Assembly: GCA_024275855.1 (NCBI GenBank)
Contig: JAJRYL010000132.1
Coordinates: forward strand, 1-5,567
DNA from: Deltaproteobacteria bacterium
GTDB lineage: Bacteria > Desulfobacterota > GWC2-55-46 > JADFVP01
DNA length: 5,567 bases
Direction: 5' to 3'
Shown here: positions 1 to 5,567 of the stretch, piece after piece
Layout: every line of letters begins with the position of its first letter
Numbering within the stretch: position 1 is the first letter of the stretch
Notes under the pieces: generated by a model
Databases searched by the model: none
What the model saw: only the letters and a program-made list of their open reading frames with translations
Told to the model about the DNA's origin: nothing
Made by a program: the position numbers and the translations under genes

Positions 1-61
1 CTATGAGTATTCGCATTTACAGTTCTTATCGTTATAGGTGAACCTGCGTATTGCAAAAAGA

Positions 62-76
62 GTATACCCGGTATAC
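62..76. repeat. 15-bp palindrome, operator-like
   Basis: The sequence GTATACCCGGTATAC has perfect 7-bp arms (GTATACC and GGTATAC) around a single central C. It is flanked by direct copies of TTGCAAAA at 51-58 and 80-87, and by the outer inverted pair AACCTG (41-46) and CAGGTT (76-81). Such compact symmetry in non-coding DNA suits a dimeric regulator. No regulator family can be named from the sequence, and the gene it would control is not in the window. The symmetry is seen directly; the operator role is inference. Confidence 0.4.
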
Positions 77-87
77 AGGTTGCAAAA

Positions 88-104
88 TGCCGGTTCGCTC
101 GGCA
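88..104. repeat. Small GC-rich hairpin
   Basis: TGCCG (88-92) and CGGCA (100-104) form a 5-bp stem around a 7-base loop. It could be extended by TTGC (80-83) pairing with GCAA (106-109) across an uneven internal loop. Neither strand has a convincing run of T directly after it, so it is not called a terminator. It resembles a tRNA T-arm only superficially, and no acceptor or anticodon arm surrounds it. Its function is unknown. Confidence 0.3.
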
Positions 105-159
105 AGCAATAGAGAAATTTTATATTCACATCAAGTATATCTGATAAAATAGCAGACGC

Positions 160-199
160 AAGATATTGAAAGGGCCGCCGTTAATTCAAACGGCAGCCC
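160..199 (-). terminator. Probable rho-independent terminator of proS
   Basis: GGGC-C-GCCGTT (172-182) faces AACGGC-A-GCCC (189-199) across a 6-base loop. Read on the minus strand, the odd position becomes a G-U wobble, giving a continuous 11-bp stem. Read on the plus strand it is a C-A mismatch. The asymmetry favours a minus-strand RNA. The hairpin starts 55 bases past the proS stop codon and is followed on the minus strand by TTTCAATATCT, a rather poor U-tract. Termination may therefore be partial or need a factor, or the hairpin may only protect the transcript 3' end. Confidence 0.5.
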
Positions 200-231
200 A
201 TAAAAAAATCAGGGGCAACGGTTAACAGTAC

Positions 232-261
232 CATGTAAATGGAAGGGGCCCCGGTTACATG
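232..261. repeat. Inverted repeat across the proS stop codon
   Basis: CATGTAA (232-238) and TTACATG (255-261) are perfect 7-bp inverted arms. The 16 bases between them include the self-complementary GGGGCCCC (245-252). The right arm contains the proS stop codon at 255-257. It may form an extra 3' hairpin in the proS transcript before the stronger hairpin at 172-199. No T run follows it, so it is recorded as structure only. Confidence 0.3.
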
Positions 262-1997
262 CCCGGCTCCCCCTTTACACTTTTAAGAACCGTGGCAACG
301 GCGTCGTCAAGATCGACCAGTAAAACCTCACCGCTGCGCCTCTCTTTAAATTCGAGTTTGCCGTCTTTAAGGTTTCTTTCCCCGACGGTAATACGAAGCG
401 GTATGCCTATTAAGTCGGCGTCTTTAAACTTAACGCCCGGCCTTTCATTACGGTCGTCGATGAGAACGTCGAGTCCGGCCCCGGTAAGTTCCGTATAAAG
501 CTCAAACGCGGCCTTTCTCACCTCAACGTCTGAGACCTTTATCGCTATTATCTCGACATCGAACGGAGCGAGCGGAGCGGGCCATACTATTCCGAACTCG
601 TCGTGATTCTGCTCGATAGCTGCCGCCGCCACCCTGCCTATACCGATACCGTAACAGCCCATTATCATCGGCTGTTTTTTACCGTTTTCATCAAGGAAAT
701 CGGCCCCCATAGAGACCGAGTACTTTGTTCCGAGTTTGAATATATGGCCAACCTCTATACCGCGTGTTACGTTAAGCGTACCGGAGCAACGCGGACAACC
801 GTCGCCCTCCATCACGGTTCTTAAGTCAGCGTACAGGGCGTTGAAGTCTCTGCCCTGATTTACGTTTCGCAAATGGGTGTCGGCCTTGTTTGCGCCTGTA
901 ATAGAATCGACCATGTCGCGCAGGCCGTAATCGGCATAAATTTTAACCTTAAGCCCTATGGGGCCGGCAAAACCGACCGGCGCCCCGGTGGTCTCTATAA
1001 CGGTCTCGTCGTCGGCAAGCTCTACCTCTTCGCAGCCCACAGCCCTTTTAAGCTTTATCTCGTTCAGTTCAGCGTCTCCCCTGACAAGCGCGGCTATAAT
1101 ACCAATCTCCGTCTTATAGATCAGCGTCTTTATAAGCATGTTCGGCTCGACGCAAAGAAACGCGCTTACCTCCTCAACGCTCTTTTGACCCGGTGTGGTT
1201 ACGGACTCAAGCGGGTTTCCGGCACCGGCCGCTACAGCACCGTCTGCCGAACCGTCGGCATGCTCTTTAGCCACGTAAGGCCGTATTTCGGCACGCTCGA
1301 TATTGGCGGCATACTTGCATTTATCGCAACTTGCTATGGCGTCCTCGCCCGTGTCGGCCATAACCATAAACTCGTTAGAGAAGTTGCCGCCTATATTACC
1401 GGCATCGGCCTCAACGGCCTTAAATAAAAGGCCGCAGCGCTCGAATATTCTTACATACGTATCGTGCATCTTCCGATACTCTTCGTCCGCGCTCTCGTCC
1501 GTAGCGTGAAAAGAGTAAGCGTCCTTCATGATAAACTCTCTGCCGCGCATAAGGCCGAACCGCGGGCGTATCTCGTCACGAAACTTGGCCTGAATCTGGT
1601 AGAGGTTCAGAGGAAGGCTCTTGTAGGAGCTGACATCGCGGCGAACTATATCGGTAACCGCCTCTTCGTGCGTGGGGCCGAGACAGAAGTCGCGTCCGTG
1701 CCTGTCTTTTAGTCTCAGAAGTTCGGATCCGTACTCTTCCCACCTTCCGCTCTCGCTCCAGAGTTCAGCCGGAAGCACAGAGGGCATAAGAATTTCCTGC
1801 GCCCCCGACCGGTTCATCTCTTCGCGCACTATCTGCTCTACCTTGCGTATAACACGCAGGCCAAGCGGCAGAAGGTCGTAAATTCCGGCGGCGACCTTAC
1901 GGATCATGCCCGCGCGAACCATCAGTTTCTGGCTGATCACGTCGGCGTCAGCCGGTGTCTCTTTTAACGTTGGAAGCAGCATGGTTGAAAAGCGCAT
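255..1997 (-). CDS. proS: Prolyl-tRNA synthetase, bacterial type with editing domain
   Basis: This cytoplasmic class II aminoacyl-tRNA synthetase activates proline with ATP and charges tRNA-Pro. The 580 residues are close to the usual length for bacterial-type ProRS. The N-terminus (MRFSTMLLPTLKETPADADV) is family-typical. Motif 1 lies near 62-80, the GPTHEE proline-site loop at 108-112, and motif 2 at about 139-164 (FRDEIRPRFG, then GREFIMKDAYSFH). The INS (YbaK-like) domain, which clears mischarged Ala-tRNA-Pro, spans about 225-405. It includes KTLIYK (290-295), with K290 the likely counterpart of the known editing lysine, and LRNVNQGRDF (376-385). Motif 3 follows (GCYGIGIGR, 447-455), then the anticodon-binding domain from about 475. 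CxxC pairs at 224/227 and 401/404 bracket the INS domain. Residues 241-262 form an Ala/Gly-rich linker. The ATG is supported by AGGAG 7 bases upstream (2005-2009). It lies 97 bases downstream of the isomerase gene on the same strand, so co-transcription is possible. The assignment is secure. Confidence 0.98.
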   Translation of the reverse strand: MRFSTMLLPTLKETPADADVISQKLMVRAGMIRKVAAGIYDLLPLGLRVIRKVEQIVREEMNRSGAQEILMPSVLPAELWSESGRWEEYGSELLRLKDRHGRDFCLGPTHEEAVTDIVRRDVSSYKSLPLNLYQIQAKFRDEIRPRFGLMRGREFIMKDAYSFHATDESADEEYRKMHDTYVRIFERCGLLFKAVEADAGNIGGNFSNEFMVMADTGEDAIASCDKCKYAANIERAEIRPYVAKEHADGSADGAVAAGAGNPLESVTTPGQKSVEEVSAFLCVEPNMLIKTLIYKTEIGIIAALVRGDAELNEIKLKRAVGCEEVELADDETVIETTGAPVGFAGPIGLKVKIYADYGLRDMVDSITGANKADTHLRNVNQGRDFNALYADLRTVMEGDGCPRCSGTLNVTRGIEVGHIFKLGTKYSVSMGADFLDENGKKQPMIMGCYGIGIGRVAAAAIEQNHDEFGIVWPAPLAPFDVEIIAIKVSDVEVRKAAFELYTELTGAGLDVLIDDRNERPGVKFKDADLIGIPLRITVGERNLKDGKLEFKERRSGEVLLVDLDDAVATVLKSVKGEPGM

Positions 1998-2004
1998 CTA
2001 TTAT

Positions 2005-2009
2005 CTCCT
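2005..2009 (-). promoter_or_regulatory. Ribosome binding site of proS
   Basis: The minus strand reads AGGAG followed by 7 bases (ATAATAG) and then the ATG. This strong Shine-Dalgarno at good spacing fixes the proS start and fits the conserved family N-terminus. Confidence 0.8.
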
Positions 2010-2094
2010 GAAAAAACTCCTGTTAAAGCGGTGCTGCTAACAACACACGCGAAAATTGTATAAGTAATTATTAACGCAACGCCCAAGCTATGTT

Positions 2095-4020
2095 TTAAAG
2101 ACGCTCTTCGTAGACGATAATTTCAGAGCCGTTGCGCAGCCCGTCGAGCCATTCGCCTAAAACCTTATCGTCTTTTTCAGACTTCAGAGCGGAGCGCATT
2201 CTGCTGTTAAACTCCGCATCTTCGAGCCGCGCCAGATCAGGGTCTTTTAAATCCGAGAGTTCAAGCACGTAGTAAACTCCTTTTGCCTCAAGCACACTGC
2301 CGTAAAGAGGAGACTTGAGGTCAATAGCAAAGAGCCCGGCGTTATCTTTTATTTCGACTCCGATTACCGGCACTACCTGAGCGCTCTTACCGAAAAGCCC
2401 GGTCTTTTGAACCTTCGACATGCCTTCTACCTTTACCGATTCAAAATCCTTGCCGCCCTTAACCTCTTTCAAAAATTCTTCGGCCTTAGAAGATGCGGCG
2501 TAACGCGCCTTGGACTCTATGGCGGCGGCTCTAACCGCGTCCTTTATCTCAAGATACTCCGGCACATGCGGCTCGACACGGTCGAGCACCTTAAGTATAT
2601 AGATACCCGTATCCGTCTCTATAGCCTTTGAGGCTTCGTCCTTGTTCATTGTAAAGACCACTGTCTTCAACGCATCGCTGCCAAGCAGCTCAACAGCGGA
2701 GCCTTTGGATGAAAAGAGCGGAGTAGAACCCCACTTTACAAGAGGGTCCGCCGCGACGGCCTCGCGCAGCGCCGCCTCGTCCGTCGCGTTCATAAACGGC
2801 TCTTCGAGCGCACGAACTATTTCGTCCGACTTTAACCGGGCCTTCATGCGCACAAGCTCGGCCCTTATTTCAGGCTCAACCTCTTTAAGCTCTTTAACCC
2901 CGGCATCGTGCTTATCGAGTAGCTGGATTATATGAAAGCCGAAAGGGGTCTCTACAAGCCCGCTTATCTCGTTCTTATTGAGCGAAAAAGCCGTATTCTC
3001 AAACTCCTTTACCATAACGCCCCTGGCGAACCACCCAAGCTCGCCACCCTTAGAGGCGCTGCCCGGGTCTTCGGCATACCTTATAGCGAGGCTCTTAAAA
3101 TTCTCGCCCTTTTTAAGTCTCTTTAAAAGTCCTTCAGCCTTGCGTTTAGCCGCAGCCTTAGCTGCCTCGGAATCTTCGGCGTCGTACTCCGGACGAACAA
3201 GTATATGGCGCGCCTTCACCTCCGGAGGCTTCTGGTAGTGCTGAATATTCCTGTCGTAATAGTCGAGCAGTTCACTCTTGTCTATCTTTACGGAGTCCCT
3301 GATATCCCCGTAATCGGCATGGGCGAAAAAGACCTTTACCATAAGCGGCACCATGAACTTTTCGGCGTTCGACTCAAGGTACTTACGCGCCTCGTCATCG
3401 GTAACCTCTGTGCCCGCCTTAAAACGAAGCGGATCGAAACCGGCAAACTTAAGGTCTATTTTCCTAAACTCATGCAGGTACGCGCTCTTTACCTCTTCGT
3501 CGCTTACGACTACGCGCGACGTAATGCTGTCCCTTACCAGTCCTGAAACAATATCGTCTCCAACGGTCTTTTCAAAAGGCCCCGGTTTCAATCTGTTCGC
3601 GGCAAGCACCTTCAGGTACTGCTCCTGGTTGAACTGCCCGTCGACCTTAAAGGCGGGCATAGCGGCAATCTCGGCCTGAACCTCTTCTACCGTAGCCTTT
3701 ATACCAAGCTCTCCGGCGGCCTTTAGCGCAAGGACCCTGTTGATTAAGATATCCATAGTAAGATACTTAAGCTTCATCTCCTTGGCCATAGCGTCGGTAA
3801 AGGCGCCCTTAAACGTATTTTTATAATAATCGACCTGGCGCTGGTAGAGTTCCTGATAATCCTGGAGCATTACCGGTTCGCCGTTAATGGTGGCCACAAC
3901 TCTTTCGTCGAGTTTTTTACCGCCCGGAGTCGCGCCCCAGAAGATAAAGACAAGGATGATGGCTCCGAAGATAAAGAGCACGGTTAGAGATTTTGTCCTT
4001 TTACGAATTCCTTCGAGCAT
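2095..4020 (-). CDS. Membrane-anchored parvulin-type peptidyl-prolyl isomerase, PpiD/SurA-like
   Basis: The predicted role is a periplasmic folding chaperone and prolyl isomerase anchored in the inner membrane. The 641 residues compare with about 620 for E. coli PpiD. A basic N-terminus (IRKRTK) precedes one hydrophobic segment at 11-29, with no clear signal-peptidase site, so it should stay as an anchor with the rest outside. A SurA-N-like helical chaperone region spans about 37-265. The parvulin (PPIC) domain spans about 268-370: VKARHILV with H272, YAEDPGSASKGGELGWF (315-331), the F-ENTAFSL segment, and GFHIIQL with H363. H272, D318 and H363 are the likely active-site residues by comparison with parvulins. 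Two further stretches (about 411-483 and 510-590) look like degenerate copies of the fold without the ARHIL motif. The ATG is supported by AAGGAG 5 bases upstream. It is transcribed divergently from mreB and upstream of proS. The symbol ppiD is plausible, but close orthology to the E. coli gene is not shown. Confidence 0.9.
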   Translation of the reverse strand: MLEGIRKRTKSLTVLFIFGAIILVFIFWGATPGGKKLDERVVATINGEPVMLQDYQELYQRQVDYYKNTFKGAFTDAMAKEMKLKYLTMDILINRVLALKAAGELGIKATVEEVQAEIAAMPAFKVDGQFNQEQYLKVLAANRLKPGPFEKTVGDDIVSGLVRDSITSRVVVSDEEVKSAYLHEFRKIDLKFAGFDPLRFKAGTEVTDDEARKYLESNAEKFMVPLMVKVFFAHADYGDIRDSVKIDKSELLDYYDRNIQHYQKPPEVKARHILVRPEYDAEDSEAAKAAAKRKAEGLLKRLKKGENFKSLAIRYAEDPGSASKGGELGWFARGVMVKEFENTAFSLNKNEISGLVETPFGFHIIQLLDKHDAGVKELKEVEPEIRAELVRMKARLKSDEIVRALEEPFMNATDEAALREAVAADPLVKWGSTPLFSSKGSAVELLGSDALKTVVFTMNKDEASKAIETDTGIYILKVLDRVEPHVPEYLEIKDAVRAAAIESKARYAASSKAEEFLKEVKGGKDFESVKVEGMSKVQKTGLFGKSAQVVPVIGVEIKDNAGLFAIDLKSPLYGSVLEAKGVYYVLELSDLKDPDLARLEDAEFNSRMRSALKSEKDDKVLGEWLDGLRNGSEIIVYEERL

Positions 4021-4025
4021 GCTAA

Positions 4026-4031
4026 CTCCTT
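4026..4031 (-). promoter_or_regulatory. Ribosome binding site of the isomerase gene
   Basis: The minus strand reads AAGGAG, then TTAGC, then the ATG at 4020-4018. The perfect Shine-Dalgarno core with a 5-base spacer decides the start and places the hydrophobic anchor at the N-terminus. Confidence 0.8.
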
Positions 4032-4042
4032 TTCAAGTAAAA

Positions 4043-4056
4043 TCTATATGTGTCAA
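4043..4056 (-). promoter_or_regulatory. Possible promoter elements for the isomerase gene
   Basis: The minus strand contains TATAGA (4048-4043), a fair -10 whose start point would fall near 4036, just before the ribosome binding site. A perfect -35 hexamer TTGACA (4056-4051) lies only 2 bases upstream of it, so the two cannot pair, and no good -10 sits 16-18 bases after TTGACA. The true promoter may use a degenerate -35 or an activator at the overlapping palindrome (4049-4064). Low confidence. Confidence 0.25.
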
Positions 4057-4064
4057 ATGTCACA
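4049..4064. promoter_or_regulatory. Candidate CRP/FNR-family binding site
   Basis: TGTGTCAAATGTCACA matches the CRP half-site consensus TGTGA-N6-TCACA at 9 of 10 positions; only the fifth base differs. It lies in the divergent isomerase/mreB control region, about 29 bases before the isomerase ATG and 157 bases before the mreB ATG. It overlaps the TTGACA and abuts the TATAGA listed for the isomerase, so a bound regulator could block that promoter. The match is visible; which regulator binds, if any, is inference. Confidence 0.4.
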
Positions 4065-4065
4065 G

Positions 4066-4104
4066 AATGAATTTGTCGTTTAAGGCTACTATGGTAATGA
4101 ATTT
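4066..4104. repeat. Pair of AATGAATTT direct repeats 30 bp apart
   Basis: AATGAATTT occurs at 4066-4074 and again at 4096-4104, with starts exactly 30 bp apart, close to three turns of B-DNA. Both copies lie in the middle of the divergent control region. Same-face spacing would suit cooperative binding of a regulator, but the words are short and AT-rich and could recur by chance. Confidence 0.25.
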
Positions 4105-4140
4105 TAGATGTTAATTCAACTTTTTTATGCTACTTTACAC

Positions 4141-4170
4141 TTGTCAAAAGAGATCTCTATCTGATACCAT
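4141..4170 (+). promoter_or_regulatory. Possible promoter of mreB
   Basis: TTGTCA (4141-4146) matches the -35 consensus at 5 of 6 positions. TACCAT (4165-4170) matches the -10 at 4 of 6 with an 18-bp spacer. GATACC (4163-4168) is a weaker alternative at 16 bp. Transcription would begin near 4177, giving a leader of about 44 bases. The -10 is poor, so this is only the best visible sigma-70-like candidate. Confidence 0.3.
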
Positions 4171-4202
4171 CTCTCCAATCAGGCACTAACAATCGATTAT
4201 AA

Positions 4203-5252
<1,050 letters not shown>

Positions 5253-5291
5253 ACCCGCAAAGAAATCATACCTGGGACAAGTATATAACGA

Positions 5292-5567
5292 GTGCTTAAC
5301 AATAACCTTATAGATAAGAGCAAAACGGGTCTGAACCTGAGAAGGTACAGAGTCATAATCGTATCTACCCTGCTACTGCTCTTCTCTTTGCACTTAGCTC
5401 TTACCGACGACAGAGAGGCCGAGCGAGGCTTCGTGGTTAAAGAGTTCATCTCAATAGCCATCTCTCCTGTACAGAACGCTATACTTGGAACTTACGGCGC
5501 TATAACCGAAGTTTTCAATAACTACATACTTCTTGTTAACCTCAAGTCCGATAACGACACGCTGAAC
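5292..5567 (+). CDS. mreC: Rod shape-determining protein MreC, N-terminal part (cut by window end)
   Basis: The first 92 residues of MreC are present and the frame is open to the window end. MreC is a bitopic inner-membrane protein whose periplasmic part links MreB to MreD, RodA and PBP2. A basic cytoplasmic stretch (KTGLNLRRYR, 11-20) leads into one membrane segment (about 21-37, VIIVSTLLLLFSLHLAL). A periplasmic region follows, ending in SPVQNAILGTYGAITEVFNN (59-78) and then YILLVNLKSDNDTLN, the typical start of the MreC coiled coil. The start is taken as GTG at 5292: an in-frame TAA at 5286-5288 excludes anything earlier, and no other ATG, GTG or TTG occurs in this frame before the membrane segment. 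The only Shine-Dalgarno-like bases are GGGA (5274-5277), 14 bases away, so initiation may be weak or coupled to mreB translation. Confidence 0.9.
   Translation, partial: MLNNNLIDKSKTGLNLRRYRVIIVSTLLLLFSLHLALTDDREAERGFVVKEFISIAISPVQNAILGTYGAITEVFNNYILLVNLKSDNDTLN

Noticed and set aside
36..48. AGGTGAACCTGCG resembles the conserved 3' end of small-subunit rRNA
   Set aside because: Only 13 bases match. The expected following bases and the anti-Shine-Dalgarno end are absent, and no rRNA-like sequence precedes it.
88..104. Stem-loop containing GTTCG, reminiscent of a tRNA T-arm
   Set aside because: The T-loop register does not keep the required closing G-C pair, and no acceptor, D or anticodon arm can be built around it.
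145..150. TAAAAT as a plus-strand -10 element
   Set aside because: No good -35 precedes it, and the only gene downstream, proS, is on the opposite strand.
873..1427. Long open frame of 184 codons on the plus strand inside proS
   Set aside because: It is antisense to a highly conserved synthetase, the translated product has no recognisable domain, and no ribosome site is evident. It is a coding shadow.
2055..2060. TACAAT on the minus strand as the -10 of a separate proS promoter
   Set aside because: The hexamer matches 5 of 6, but no acceptable -35 lies 16-18 bases upstream and the surrounding spacer is AT-rich. An internal promoter is possible but not supported.
1998..2094. T-box or other riboswitch leader before proS
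   Set aside because: The 97-base gap is too short for a T-box, lacks the T-box core sequence and shows no strong terminator/antiterminator pair.

Overview
The window is an ordinary Gram-negative housekeeping segment centred on a divergent promoter region. It reads most like a deltaproteobacterial (Desulfobacterota) or Nitrospirota-type genome. That guess rests on the general character of the MreB, bacterial-type ProRS and PpiD/SurA-like proteins and on a mid-range base composition. It is an inference; no species can be assigned by eye.

Layout from left to right. Bases 1-254 hold no supported gene. They contain a 15-bp palindrome flanked by direct repeats, a small hairpin, and a strong hairpin that is probably the proS terminator. 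Bases 255-1997 (minus) encode a full-length bacterial prolyl-tRNA synthetase with its editing domain. After a 97-base gap, bases 2095-4020 (minus) encode a membrane-anchored parvulin-type peptidyl-prolyl isomerase of the PpiD/SurA class. Bases 4021-4220 form the divergent control region, with a good Shine-Dalgarno for the isomerase, weak promoter elements and a near-consensus CRP/FNR-family palindrome. Bases 4221-5252 (plus) encode complete MreB. Bases 5292-5567 (plus) encode the first 92 residues of MreC, cut by the window end.

How the genes work together. MreB filaments and MreC belong to the elongasome that guides side-wall peptidoglycan synthesis. The isomerase on the other side of the shared control region should be anchored in the inner membrane and help fold exported envelope proteins. 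proS follows it in the same direction and may be co-transcribed. No mobile element, CRISPR array, RNA gene or obvious new system is visible. The items most worth checking are the CRP-like site in the divergent region, the palindrome cluster at the left edge, and the repeated domain structure of the isomerase.
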